Of a stretch of DNA of 64,000 nucleotides, positions 18,548 through 27,555 are shown piece by piece. The position numbers were made by a program, and so were the translations under genes. The notes beneath the pieces were generated by a model. That model made no database searches and had not been told where the DNA came from. It saw only the letters and a list, made by a program, of their open reading frames with translations. Position 1 is the stretch's first letter, and each line of letters begins with the position of its first letter. The stretch comes from Leucothrix mucor DSM 2157 (GTDB lineage: Bacteria > Pseudomonadota > Gammaproteobacteria > Thiotrichales > Thiotrichaceae): assembly GCF_000419525.1 (NCBI RefSeq), contig NZ_ATTE01000001.1, positions 1,964,655 to 2,028,654 of the forward strand, given 5' to 3'.

Positions 18548-19258
18548 CTACAAAGGTATGCTGCGACTAGCCTGATTAAGCAATTTATCGTGAGCTTTGT
18601 AGTTCGCATCACAGTCAGCCACCAGCGCCCAAAACCGTGATGAATGATTCATCTCAATGGTGTGACACAACTCATGAATCAATACATAGTCCACTAGCGC
18701 TTGACCTAAGAACAGTAACTTATAATTTAAGTTGATATTCTTCTTACCAGAACAACTGCCCCAACGTGTTTTCTGGCCACGAATAGTTAAACGCTGATAG
18801 TTAAAACCATGCTGCTCCGCCAGCCATTTCAAGCGCGACGATAAGACCTTTTCTGCCTTAGCCTTGAGCCAGCGTCCAAGTGTTTTTTTAAGCAGCTCAG
18901 CATCATCCACATCGCCATAGCATTCCAACTGCCCTGCGGATGTGCGCAGTATGATAGAGCCCGAGGCCTGCGGAAAATACTTAATCGTCCAGCGCTCATC
19001 AAGATAAGCCAAATCTAGCAGCTCGGGCTTGGCCCAAGGCTTAATAGCTTCTGGTGATAATGTCTGGAGTTTGTTTTCTAGCCATGCAGCTTGGGAAGCA
19101 ACGAATGCATGAGCTTTGGCAAGACTTACGCCATTTGGCACAACCAAGCTCAACTCACCCGTTTGCGCCAACTTGAGCCGCAGATAGCGAGCTCGTTTGG
19201 ATTTGACCAGCGTATAAGGATAACGCTGGTCACTTAACTGAACCTGATAATCAACCAC
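18548..19258 (-). CDS. YgjP/SprT-like zinc metallopeptidase
   Basis: A 236-residue soluble protein. The HExxH zinc site is in YVLIHELCHTIEMNHSSRFW, with the third ligand probably the nearby NHSSRFW His. Upstream are RGQKTRWGSCSGKKNINLNYKL and a typical N-terminus with YTLVKSKRARYLRLKLA. This is the YgjP/DUF45 family, often misnamed M48; substrates are unknown. It lies between the CopD-like gene and the AI-2E transporter on one strand. Confidence 0.85.
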   Translation of the reverse strand: MVDYQVQLSDQRYPYTLVKSKRARYLRLKLAQTGELSLVVPNGVSLAKAHAFVASQAAWLENKLQTLSPEAIKPWAKPELLDLAYLDERWTIKYFPQASGSIILRTSAGQLECYGDVDDAELLKKTLGRWLKAKAEKVLSSRLKWLAEQHGFNYQRLTIRGQKTRWGSCSGKKNINLNYKLLFLGQALVDYVLIHELCHTIEMNHSSRFWALVADCDANYKAHDKLLNQASRSIPL

Positions 19259-19296
19259 GCAGTCCGTCAGAACCCACAGTCAATATGGCGAAACGC

Positions 19297-20349
19297 CTAA
19301 ACAGCACGACGCGGCCAGGAGTTCATCACCGAATGTACCAGTGTCGCCAATGGAATCGCAAAGAATACACCCCACATACCCCACAGGCCACCGAAGACTA
19401 GTACTGACATAATGATTGCCGCAGGATGCAAATTCACCATTTCAGAGAACAGTAATGGCACTAATAAATTACCATCCAGGAATTGAATCACCGCATAAGC
19501 CGTCAGCACATAGACCGTTTCATAGCTGTAGCCCCACTGGAAGTACGCCACAATGGCTACCGGCAAAGTAACCGCAATCGCCCCAACGTACGGGATCAGT
19601 ACCGAAATACCCACCACAAAAGACAGCAGCAAGGCGTAATTCAAACCGAAAATCAGGAAGGTGATGTAAGAGATAACCCAAATAACGAGGATCTCCATAA
19701 ATTTACCACGAACATAGCCAGTAATTTTATCGTTTACTTCACTCCAAACCGCTGCAACTAAAGCACGGTCGCGCGGCAGAAAACTGCGGAACCACGACAA
19801 AATCATGTATTTATCTTTCAGGAAGAAAAATACCAGTAATGGCACCACGACTAAGTAGACTAGGAAGGTAAATACATCCACCACAGAAGCAACCGACAAG
19901 GTCACAAACTTCTGAGACAAAGCAGTAAGATGCCCTTTAATGCTGATTAGAATTTCACCCATGAACTCTTGCGAAATGATGGTGGGATACTTTTCAGGCA
20001 ACATCATGATCACACCTTGCCCTTCGGCCAGCATGCGAGGGATTTCCAACATAAACTGAGTGGTTTGCTTAAACATCAGTGGTGCCAGAATAAAAATCAC
20101 GACGGTCAAAAACAACATAAACGAGCTAAAGGTCAGTAACATCGCAATGAATTGCGGAATCCTCAAGCGCTTTAACCCCTCAACTGCACCGTCCAGCAAA
20201 TAGGCAATAATGACAGCTGCAAACAAGGGAGTCAGCAGGTTTCCGGCGAAGAAAACCACTGCAAAACCAAGCAGTAATAAGAACGCCAAAATCGCAACCT
20301 GCGGATCCGAAAAATGACGCGTGTACCAATCATTGATCAGTTTAATCAT
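19297..20349 (-). CDS. AI-2E family transporter (PerM/TqsA-like permease)
   Basis: A 350-residue membrane protein with about seven or eight helices. It begins with a double hydrophobic hairpin (VAILAFLLLLGFAVVFFAGN, LLTPLFAAVIIAYLLDGAV), carries a central amphipathic region and ends with a four-helix block containing GISVLIPYVGAIAVTLP and VFGGLWGMWGVFFAIPLATL. Members export small solutes or act as Na+/H+ antiporters; the AI-2 name is historical and no luxS context is visible. Its start lies 241 bases from the LysR gene's stop. Confidence 0.85.
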   Translation of the reverse strand: MIKLINDWYTRHFSDPQVAILAFLLLLGFAVVFFAGNLLTPLFAAVIIAYLLDGAVEGLKRLRIPQFIAMLLTFSSFMLFLTVVIFILAPLMFKQTTQFMLEIPRMLAEGQGVIMMLPEKYPTIISQEFMGEILISIKGHLTALSQKFVTLSVASVVDVFTFLVYLVVVPLLVFFFLKDKYMILSWFRSFLPRDRALVAAVWSEVNDKITGYVRGKFMEILVIWVISYITFLIFGLNYALLLSFVVGISVLIPYVGAIAVTLPVAIVAYFQWGYSYETVYVLTAYAVIQFLDGNLLVPLLFSEMVNLHPAAIIMSVLVFGGLWGMWGVFFAIPLATLVHSVMNSWPRRAV

Positions 20350-20590
20350 TTATTTTATTTCTGTAATGAAAGTTCGTAGGATTGCTGGAACAGCAACTCA
20401 AATTCGTCAATAACATTGTACGGCAGCCCTGCCTTGAAATCTGTGTTCACCCTTTAGTCCAAACAACGGTACAGTAGTTCCGTATTATTCGGGCGATGAC
20501 TCACAGCAATCACTGTCAATTATCCTTCTCGTCCGTGAGCAGGTAATTTACAGGTAAAGCGAATGAGTGTCACCCGAACAAGCTCAGAAA

Positions 20591-21517
20591 TTACATGCGA
20601 ATCAGCGGCTTTCCTGAAATGCAGTAGCTACGGGCAAAATCCAGCAACTCATCCATCGCTTTTACTTTAAACTTCTGCCGCTGTCTGACAAATGAAAACT
20701 CACGCTGCAACGGAGGGTTCAGCGGAATAGCGTGCAAAGTGCCTAATTTCAGCTCCTTTGCAATACTTACACTGGATAAAATAGAAACCCCCATACCGGC
20801 TTCTATTGCACCTTTAATGGACTCAGGACTACCCAATTCCAGGCAGTTCTTCAGTAAATTCTTTTCTAAACCGCACTCTTGAAGATAATCAGTGATGACT
20901 TCACGAGTCCCTGATCCTTGTTCACGGCAAATAAAAGGATAATTCATTACCTCTTTGAGCGCCAAACCAGATTGACCGGTGGATGCGGCGATAAGCTCAT
21001 GACCTGGCGGTACAACGACCACTAAATCATCTAAGCGGCAAACTTCCACAAGCAGGTTTTTATTGGCAATCGGCCCCTCTACCACGCCGAGGTCGATGAC
21101 GTTATTTTCAATCATCGATACAATGCCTTCGGTATTGGATACCCTCAGGCGCAAGCGTACATCAGGGTTTTCGGCATTATAGTCACCCAGCAAGGCTGGC
21201 AACATGTACTCTGCAATAGTAGTACTGGCGCCAATGGTGAGTGAGCCATTGAAATTTCCAGTCATCTCACGAATGGCATTATCCATGGCAGAATATTGCT
21301 CAAATATGGTTTCGGCATATTCAAATACCAAATGGCCGGCATCCGTCAAACTGACTTTATTATGGGCACGATCAAATAGTCGGGTATCGAATTGCTCTTC
21401 GAGTTGTCGAATTTGAAACGTAACGGCTGGTTGAGTCATGTGTAGAACTTCGGCTGCTTTAGTGAAGCTTAGCATCCTTGCTACTGCATGAAACACTTGA
21501 AGTCTTCTATCAGACAT
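20591..21517 (-). CDS. LysR-family transcriptional regulator
   Basis: A 308-residue LTTR. The N-terminal winged HTH (LQVFHAVARMLSFTKAAEVL, TQPAVTFQIRQLEEQFDTRLFDR) is followed by a periplasmic-binding-like effector domain (LTIGASTTIAEYMLPALL onward). It resembles the CysB/CbbR-like branch often tied to sulfur, selenium or C1 metabolism, but the target cannot be assigned. Upstream, at 21570-21605, is a short tandem ATGGTGTTATTCC/ATGGTGTTATTTC that may be a binding site. The neighbours (AI-2E transporter, ccoS) give no clear clue. Confidence 0.85.
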   Translation of the reverse strand: MSDRRLQVFHAVARMLSFTKAAEVLHMTQPAVTFQIRQLEEQFDTRLFDRAHNKVSLTDAGHLVFEYAETIFEQYSAMDNAIREMTGNFNGSLTIGASTTIAEYMLPALLGDYNAENPDVRLRLRVSNTEGIVSMIENNVIDLGVVEGPIANKNLLVEVCRLDDLVVVVPPGHELIAASTGQSGLALKEVMNYPFICREQGSGTREVITDYLQECGLEKNLLKNCLELGSPESIKGAIEAGMGVSILSSVSIAKELKLGTLHAIPLNPPLQREFSFVRQRQKFKVKAMDELLDFARSYCISGKPLIRM

Positions 21518-21661
21518 ATGACTTACAATCTCCTTTTGCTTGTCATTTGAATGCCTACCCGCAGGCGATTCAATGGTGTTATTCCATGGTGTTATTTCAT
21601 AGGCATGGAGATAACGTCGGGGGTGTTGCGACTGAACTTCTCGGGGGTATAAAAGTTATTA

Positions 21662-21865
21662 TCAGTCATCTTTTTGCTTCTTATGCTTTGCTGTTTGTTT
21701 TGCTTTATTTCCGGGTATACGTGGGTCATCGTCATCCATCAAAATACGATGGGCCGATCCATCTAAATCATCATACTGACCGCTTTTGGCGGTAAAAATA
21801 AACGCAATTACAACAATCAGCATAACGAATACACCGATGGTCAAAGTCATTGCAAGTGCACTCAT
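21662..21865 (-). CDS. ccoS: Cbb3-type cytochrome oxidase assembly protein CcoS
   Basis: A 67-residue single-span membrane protein. The signature SGQYDDLDGSAHRILMDDDD after the N-terminal helix is diagnostic of CcoS, which matures haem/copper cofactors in cbb3 oxidase. ATG 21865 is preferred over a longer frame start because it follows GTGGAAAG and gives the usual length. The tail is lysine-rich. No ccoNOP, ccoG or ccoI lies nearby, so this is an orphan. Confidence 0.88.
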   Translation of the reverse strand: MSALAMTLTIGVFVMLIVVIAFIFTAKSGQYDDLDGSAHRILMDDDDPRIPGNKAKQTAKHKKQKDD

Positions 21866-22135
21866 TATGATCTTTCCACGCCATTTTAAAATCGGAAATA
21901 TTACTATCAACCAACGTGATCGGGTAATCACAAGGGCTTGATATTACTGAAAGATGCGACACAGACAAGATAACACTTCTTATCAATCACCAACAGTATA
22001 TTTGATGTTTGCTCATTATTTTTTTAAATGAGACTAGGTTTAGCCTTTACTATACAACAACATGCAGCTCAAAAACCTACACGAAAATCAGGCCAATTGA
22101 CATTACAAACTGTTAAGAACCCTAAAATAAATGGA

Positions 22136-22930
22136 TTATTTTTTTACATAAACATAGGCCAGCTGCCAAGTGCAAGGATATATCCCATCCAACCTACGAA
22201 ATGTATCAAAAGCGCGCTCAAATGCAGCAAATCGCGCTTTTCCCGTCAAGCCACGCTCGCGCTCAACACGAGCATTACTCGCACCGATACGCTTAATGTC
22301 CATAATCATTTCACGCACAGAGGGGTATGGCATGACGATAGTTTCGGTGGTGATTTCGATCTGACTAAAGCCTGCGCCCTCAAGTGTATGATGAAGGGCT
22401 TCTAATTCAATAAAGTCACTTGTGTGAGGTTCCTGATCAACCATCTCCCAGCTACTTCTCACTTCAAGCAATGTACCGGTGAGAAACGTGCTGAATGCCA
22501 TTTCGCCATTCTCTTTCAAGCAATCACGACAGGCACTTAATGTCGCCTGCAAGTCATTACTCCATTGCAGCATTAGACTAGAGGCAATTAAATCAAAGCT
22601 GGCCGCTGAAAAAGGTAAGTGTTCAGCATCTGCGCAAACAAGTTCAGCGTGATAATTGCATTGCATCAGGCGCTTGGCGGTCTGATCCAACATTTTAGGC
22701 GAGAAGTCCAGAGCCGTCATCGTCGCTGCGGAGTAGGCCTTACATAAGATATGTGCCACCTGCCCTGTACCACAACCTAAATCCAGAATAGCTGAAGGCT
22801 TAAGGCTGGAACCTAACTGGCGGTCCATCAAGGTTTCGGCAACCTGCTGCTGCAAGCCAGCGGATTGATCATAGCGATGTGCGGCACGATCAAAACTCTG
22901 CCGTGTTTTGTGTTTATCAAAAGCACTCAA
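22136..22930 (-). CDS. bioC: Malonyl-ACP O-methyltransferase BioC
   Basis: BioC methylates malonyl-ACP with SAM to start pimeloyl synthesis for biotin. 264 residues; the N-terminus KHKTRQSFDRAAHRYDQSAG is typical, the SAM motif is ILDLGCGTGQVAHIL, followed by DFSPKMLDQTAKRL and SSLMLQWSNDL. It follows bioH by 8 bases, and the pair catalyses the first and last pimeloyl steps. No other bio gene is in the window. The 270 bases between bioC and ccoS are AT-rich with no feature I can name. Confidence 0.92.
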   Translation of the reverse strand: MSAFDKHKTRQSFDRAAHRYDQSAGLQQQVAETLMDRQLGSSLKPSAILDLGCGTGQVAHILCKAYSAATMTALDFSPKMLDQTAKRLMQCNYHAELVCADAEHLPFSAASFDLIASSLMLQWSNDLQATLSACRDCLKENGEMAFSTFLTGTLLEVRSSWEMVDQEPHTSDFIELEALHHTLEGAGFSQIEITTETIVMPYPSVREMIMDIKRIGASNARVERERGLTGKARFAAFERAFDTFRRLDGIYPCTWQLAYVYVKK

Positions 22931-22938
22931 AATAGCGG

Positions 22939-23727
22939 TTAACTCGTGTGAGCCTGAATGAATTCCATCAGGCGTTCAGCAAATTGCTGTGGTTGCGTCA
23001 TGAAAGGCGCATGCCCACAACCCTCAAAATAATCTACTCGCCCAGCCACTAGCTGCTCAGCAACTACAGCTCCCGCCTCTGGGGGAATCAGACGATCCAG
23101 CGTGCCAAACATCCAGTGCGATGGCGGTAAACGGCTCAGTGATTGGCGGTAATCTGCCTCCTGCAGCCATTGAATACCACGTTCCAGCGCCATAGGACTG
23201 GCAGGTCGGGCTAACACCGATTGCAGTAAAGCCTTCTGCAATTTGGCGGTCGCCGATTCTCCCATGAACTGTAATCCAATGAAACGCCGAATTGTCGTAT
23301 TCTGATTTTCCTTTAGCGCTTGAGCAAACTGCGCCAGAACCGCAGGCTCCATGCCGCACTGCCAATCAGCTTGCTGCACAAAGCACGGCGTACTGGCCAC
23401 TAGCGACAATGAAGCAATCCGCTCAGGATATTTCAACGCAAAAGCCTGCGCCAATAATCCCCCCATCGACCAGCCTAACAAGTGACAACGCCCCTCAAAC
23501 TGAGCTGCCAGCCACTCTACCGCTGTCTCAAACTCATTATTATCCAGCAATTCAGTCTGACCATGACCTGGTAAATCCAGGCAGCGAAACTCAAGGTTTT
23601 CAGGTAGGTAGGTGCTCAGTGATTGCCATACCGAAGCATTCATTCCCCAGCCGTGTAAAGCAATCAAGGGTGTTGAATTTGTTGAAAAAAATGCGTTCAA
23701 AACAATCGGCTCTTTGGTAGAATTCAA
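22939..23727 (-). CDS. bioH: Pimeloyl-ACP methyl ester carboxylesterase BioH
   Basis: BioH removes the methyl ester from pimeloyl-ACP. The alpha/beta hydrolase markers are HGWGMNASVW, nucleophile GWSMGG, acid in GTLDRLIPPEA and His in GCGHAPFMTQP. No ATG precedes the conserved HGWG block, so the start is a TTG: 23727 (longest, 262 residues) or 23700, which has AAAGAG 8 bases upstream and gives a length nearer E. coli BioH. The plsY start is only 2 bases away on the other strand, so the promoters overlap coding sequence. Confidence 0.9.
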   Translation of the reverse strand: MNSTKEPIVLNAFFSTNSTPLIALHGWGMNASVWQSLSTYLPENLEFRCLDLPGHGQTELLDNNEFETAVEWLAAQFEGRCHLLGWSMGGLLAQAFALKYPERIASLSLVASTPCFVQQADWQCGMEPAVLAQFAQALKENQNTTIRRFIGLQFMGESATAKLQKALLQSVLARPASPMALERGIQWLQEADYRQSLSRLPPSHWMFGTLDRLIPPEAGAVVAEQLVAGRVDYFEGCGHAPFMTQPQQFAERLMEFIQAHTS

Positions 23728-23729
23728 AA

Positions 23730-24332
23730 ATGAATATTATACTACCAATTTTGCTGATCGCCGCTGCCTATTTAATGGGCTCTGTTTCCACAGCAATTCT
23801 TGCATCGTCCCTGTTTGGCTTTCCAGACCCTCGTACGCATGGCTCCAATAATCCGGGAACCACTAACGTATTACGACTGGGCGGCAAGATTCCCGCACTA
23901 TTCACCTTGCTAGGTGATGCACTCAAAGGACTGATCCCTGTCGTCGTTGCAAAAGCACTGGGCTTGGATGATATGTGGGTAGTATTGATTGCCATCGCTG
24001 CCTTTATGGGTCACTTATTTCCAGTCTTTTATGGCTTTGTCGGTGGTAAAGGCGTTGCCACGGCGATGGGGGTTTATCTTGGCTTAAATCCTGTTATTGG
24101 TTTAGCGGTATTAGTGACTTGGATGGCTTCAGCATTTGCACTGAACATCTCATCCGCCTCTGCGTTGATCGCGACATTATTTGCACCGTTTTACTTTTAC
24201 TTAGTCACCAAATCCGCCGCTTTGGGCTTTGGTTTATTAGTGATTACCGCGCTTATTTACTGGCGTCACATCCCTAATATTCAGAAAATCATCATGGGTA
24301 CCGAAAGCCACATTGTTAAGGATAAAAACTAA
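23730..24332 (+). CDS. plsY: Acyl-phosphate:glycerol-3-phosphate acyltransferase PlsY
   Basis: PlsY makes lysophosphatidate from acyl-phosphate and glycerol-3-phosphate in the inner membrane. 200 residues, about five helices, with the conserved loops GSNNPGTTNVLRLGGK, FYGFVGGKGVATAMGVYLGL and a C-terminal YWRHIPNIQKIIMGTE. It is divergent from bioH. Confidence 0.96.
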   Translation: MNIILPILLIAAAYLMGSVSTAILASSLFGFPDPRTHGSNNPGTTNVLRLGGKIPALFTLLGDALKGLIPVVVAKALGLDDMWVVLIAIAAFMGHLFPVFYGFVGGKGVATAMGVYLGLNPVIGLAVLVTWMASAFALNISSASALIATLFAPFYFYLVTKSAALGFGLLVITALIYWRHIPNIQKIIMGTESHIVKDKN

Positions 24333-24419
24333 TTCAAGTGTGCAGAATGCCGCCATAAATCAGCGACTTCTGCTCACTTAATCAAAACTATCTCAATCGG
24401 TTTATGATAATTATCTCAC

Positions 24420-24465
24420 CTTAACAAATCTTAATTACTCGCCACTCCTCACTCTGCCCTATACT
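24420..24465 (+). promoter_or_regulatory. Possible autoregulatory direct repeat and -10 of the two-component operon
   Basis: CTTAAC (24420-24425) and CTTAAT (24430-24435) form a 10-base-period direct repeat of the kind bound by OmpR-family dimers. A TATACT -10-like hexamer (24460-24465) lies only 6 bases before the ATG, with no good -35 and no ribosome site. This fits an activator-dependent promoter and possibly a nearly leaderless message. Confidence 0.35.
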
Positions 24466-24471
24466 CTGCCT

Positions 24472-25146
24472 ATGCACATGTTACTAATAGAAGACGATAC
24501 TCAGACCGCCAGCTTCATTCAAAAGGGCTTAGCGGAATCCGGACACGTAGCCGACCATGCAGACAATGGTGAGGATGGTTATCATATGGCTTTAACCGGC
24601 CAGTATGATGTGTTGATTATTGACCGGATGCTGCCGAAGAAGAACGGTCTGGATGTCATAAAAGACTTACGGGAGCAGAAAATGAAGACTCCCGTCCTGA
24701 TCCTTAGCGCGCTAGGGGACGTGGATGATCGCGTCGAAGGTTTACGAGCCGGCGGTGATGACTACTTAGTCAAGCCATACGCCTTCAGTGAATTATTGGC
24801 CCGTCTTCAAGCCTTAGTCCGCCGCGCTAGTCCTGCACAGGAGCAGACACTGCTTCGTGTACATGACTTGCAAATGGATCTAATCAAACACTCAGTAACT
24901 CGTGCCGGTCAGGTGATTCACCTGCAACCTCGCGAATTTACCCTGCTCGAATACTTGATGCGCCACGCTAATGAAGTCGTGACCCGCACCATGCTATTAG
25001 AGAACGTTTGGGATTATCATTTCGACCCACAAACTAACGTGATTGATGTTCATATCAGTCGCCTGCGTAGCAAAATCGACCGCGATTTTTCCATGCCACT
25101 GCTTCACACAGTAAGAGGCGCGGGATACTCGCTACATGCTTCTTAG
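24472..25146 (+). CDS. OmpR-family response regulator
   Basis: A 224-residue regulator. The receiver has the acidic pair in LLIEDD, phospho-acceptor Asp51 in LIIDRMLPKKNGLD and Lys101 in DDYLVKPYAF; the C-terminal winged helix includes LQPREFTLLEYLMRHANEVV and IDVHISRLRSKID. It is closest in style to CusR/CopR/IrlR metal-responsive regulators, but no metal-efflux gene is adjacent apart from the RND tail at 1 kb and the CopD-like gene at 18 kb. It overlaps its kinase by 11 bases. Confidence 0.93.
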   Translation: MHMLLIEDDTQTASFIQKGLAESGHVADHADNGEDGYHMALTGQYDVLIIDRMLPKKNGLDVIKDLREQKMKTPVLILSALGDVDDRVEGLRAGGDDYLVKPYAFSELLARLQALVRRASPAQEQTLLRVHDLQMDLIKHSVTRAGQVIHLQPREFTLLEYLMRHANEVVTRTMLLENVWDYHFDPQTNVIDVHISRLRSKIDRDFSMPLLHTVRGAGYSLHAS

Positions 25147-26560
25147 ATTAATCAATACAACGGCATTCCGGATCTCTCTGGTTTACGCGTTGGTATTTAG
25201 TCTTATTAGTACAGGTGCCATTAGTTTTATCTATTGGAACTCAGCTAAAGAAATCCGCGCTCAAACTGACTCTCAGTTGAGCGCTGAGACTAACGCCCTG
25301 CTCAGCCTCTATAACAACGGTAAAATCAACGCGCTGACTCAGGAAATGAATCAGTTGAATACCGATGGCCGTTCAAAATTCTTCCTTTACGCACTGTTAA
25401 ATCGCGAACAACGTGATTTGATTGAAGAAATTGCGCCTGAAAAAAGAGCGATGCTGCCGGGTGATAACTTTTTTGCTACGGTGCCGTTAAATACCGTTAT
25501 TACTGCCCCTGACTCTCAGAAGAAACAGTTTACCCAACCTGCCCGCGTGCTATTAACACTGCTGCCGGATGGCTATCAAATGCTGGTCGGTACTGACTTA
25601 TTCGAGCGTCAGGCACTGCTTGCCCGCATCCTGAATGTTATTATCACGCTTATTGTGCTGATGTTTACACTGGCCATGGCCGGTGGGGCCATGCTTGGTT
25701 ATGGCGTGTTGCATCGGATTAACAGCGTACGTAAAACAGCTGGTGAAATCATTGATGGCGACCTTAGCCAGCGTATGCAGGTCACTACTAAAAATGATGA
25801 ATTCGACCGCTTAAGTACCGTATTAAATACCATGCTGTCGCGTATTGAACAGCTCATGCAGAGCATGCATCAGGTAACGGACAACTTAGCGCATGATTTA
25901 CGTAATCCACTAAACCGTTTACGCAATCGCCTGGAAGTCTCGCTAATTGAGAATCTGGACAAAGAAAGCTGCCAGCAAGTCCAGCAAGAAGCAATTCAGG
26001 ATATTGATGACATTATTCGCACCTTCAACGCCCTGCTAAGCATTGCACAAGCCGAATCTGGCAAGCACGATCATGACTGGGTATTGATTGATACTCGCAA
26101 GTTTATTGATGAGCTTGCAGAGCTGTACTCAATTGTTGCTGAAGAATCTGAAATCAACTTCACCTGCGATATCAAAGGCAATGCCTTTATCTTGGGCGAT
26201 CACCAGCTATTGGCGCAAACCTTAACGAATTTGCTCGATAATGCGGTAAAGTTCACACCTCCAAATGGCACGATTTCATTAAATGCCATGCACAATAAAA
26301 AGCAATTTATTATTGAGGTGGCTGATTCTGGAACAGGAATTCCAGAAGATAAGCGTGAGGTGGTATTTGAGCGTTTTACTCGCTTGGATAGCGCGCGTAG
26401 CACGCCCGGTAATGGATTAGGTCTGAGCTTGGTTAAAGCGGTAGTTGAGCGCCACAGCGGTACTATTGAGTTGCTAGATAATAAACCTGGGCTCAAAGTA
26501 AGACTGACATTTAACGCTGCTGGTAAACCGCTTTCTGGAAAGAAAAACGGGGCGGCTTAA
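25136..26560 (+). CDS. Sensor histidine kinase paired with the OmpR-type regulator
   Basis: 474 residues: TM1 (about 11-31), a periplasmic loop of about 130 residues, TM2 (about 160-185, ILNVIITLIVLMFTLAMAGG), HAMP (about 190-240), H-box TDNLAHDLRNPLNRLRNRLE, then a HATPase with N-box NLLDNAVKFTPP, G1 DSGTGIP and G2 GNGLGLSL. The periplasmic loop has no cysteine or His-rich metal site I can point to, so the signal is unknown. A 7-bp GC hairpin (26551-26557 with 26563-26569) straddles the stop codon. Confidence 0.93.
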   Translation: MLLRLINTTAFRISLVYALVFSLISTGAISFIYWNSAKEIRAQTDSQLSAETNALLSLYNNGKINALTQEMNQLNTDGRSKFFLYALLNREQRDLIEEIAPEKRAMLPGDNFFATVPLNTVITAPDSQKKQFTQPARVLLTLLPDGYQMLVGTDLFERQALLARILNVIITLIVLMFTLAMAGGAMLGYGVLHRINSVRKTAGEIIDGDLSQRMQVTTKNDEFDRLSTVLNTMLSRIEQLMQSMHQVTDNLAHDLRNPLNRLRNRLEVSLIENLDKESCQQVQQEAIQDIDDIIRTFNALLSIAQAESGKHDHDWVLIDTRKFIDELAELYSIVAEESEINFTCDIKGNAFILGDHQLLAQTLTNLLDNAVKFTPPNGTISLNAMHNKKQFIIEVADSGTGIPEDKREVVFERFTRLDSARSTPGNGLGLSLVKAVVERHSGTIELLDNKPGLKVRLTFNAAGKPLSGKKNGAA

Positions 26561-26874
26561 ACAGCCGCCAAATATCTACGCTAAATCGTTATTTTGAGAA
26601 TAGAGCGCAATCACCACCGCCTTAATTCAGTTAGGCGATGTCAGTGATTATGTTGAAACTTCAATCAACATACTAACTTGCGACACATTAACAGCGAATT
26701 ACGAAAAGATTACCGATGCAAAGCGCACGGTATTGGCCAATGAAGAAGGTCAGTGTTTGATATGCGAGTAGTTTTGCGCATTAGCACATTCAAGGCCGCT
26801 GCTTTTGATATACAGAATATGTGCCTTGCTACACGCCAGTTAATGGATCGCTTCATGCTGGAACTTTAAAAGGC
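26561..26874. other. Intergenic region with short open frames, possible gene remnant
   Basis: Nothing here is a confident gene. On the + strand a 55-codon open stretch without start (26604-26771, reading ..TALIQLGDVSDYVET..) and a 35-codon ATG frame (26762-26869, MRVVLRISTFKAAAF..) overlap. The first has a protein-like composition and could be a decayed coding fragment; I recognise neither. Confidence 0.3.
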
Positions 26875-27555
26875 TTAACTCATAGTATGCCTGAGTGCAC
26901 CGTTTTCCAGTCGATAGACCCCATCCGCCAAAGCATCCAGCTCATGATGATCGTGACAGGCAATCAGCAGCGAAACACCTGATGACTTCAGACTCTTTAG
27001 CAGATCAACCGTTTGCTCTCGCGCTTTATAATCTAAGTTTGCCGTTGGCTCATCCAATAGCATAATTTCAGGCTGCCTTAATCGGGCACGCGCCAAAGCT
27101 AAACGCTGCTTTTCACCACCGGACAATTGCTTTGCGGGATTATCCGCCAAAGCTTGCAAGCCACCCCAATCCATTACACTCCGTAAACTAGCCTGCTGCT
27201 CACGGCGAGATAGGTATTTTGGCAGCGCATATTCAAGATTCTTTCGCACACTACCATCAAATAAGTAAGGCGCTTGATGCAGATACATAATCTTTGATCG
27301 CAATACATTACGTTGCTTACGCCAGCTAGCGCCACCAAGATCAGCTTCTATAACTGCGTTATCAGGCTTTAATAGGCCAGCTAAAATACGCAATAAGGTC
27401 GACTTCCCTGCGCCATTATCACCGAGCAATAAATGGCATTGCCCTACCTGCAGATCAATACTCAAATCCTTTAGAACCACACGGCCCTTAAATGATTTAG
27501 TAACTTGCTCAAAATGAATTAAGGGCTTTAGTGAAGTTTGGGCTGCAGCATTCAT
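26875..27555 (-). CDS. ABC transporter ATP-binding protein, tungstate/molybdate type (TupC-like)
   Basis: A 226-residue ATPase with Walker A LLGDNGAGKST, Q-loop MYLHQAPYLF, signature QLSGGEKQR, Walker B IMLLDEPTANLD and the H-loop in IACHDHHEL. It overlaps the permease gene by 4 bases and lies beside fdhD, moaA, moeA and mobAB, so tungstate or molybdate is the likely cargo. The metal specificity is inferred from context and from the TupB-like permease. Confidence 0.85.
   Translation of the reverse strand: MNAAAQTSLKPLIHFEQVTKSFKGRVVLKDLSIDLQVGQCHLLLGDNGAGKSTLLRILAGLLKPDNAVIEADLGGASWRKQRNVLRSKIMYLHQAPYLFDGSVRKNLEYALPKYLSRREQQASLRSVMDWGGLQALADNPAKQLSGGEKQRLALARARLRQPEIMLLDEPTANLDYKAREQTVDLLKSLKSSGVSLLIACHDHHELDALADGVYRLENGALRHTMS

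Noticed and set aside
26604..26869. Remnant of the missing tungstate-binding protein (tupA)
   Set aside because: The short open stretches lie on the opposite strand to the transporter genes and show no TupA-like motif.
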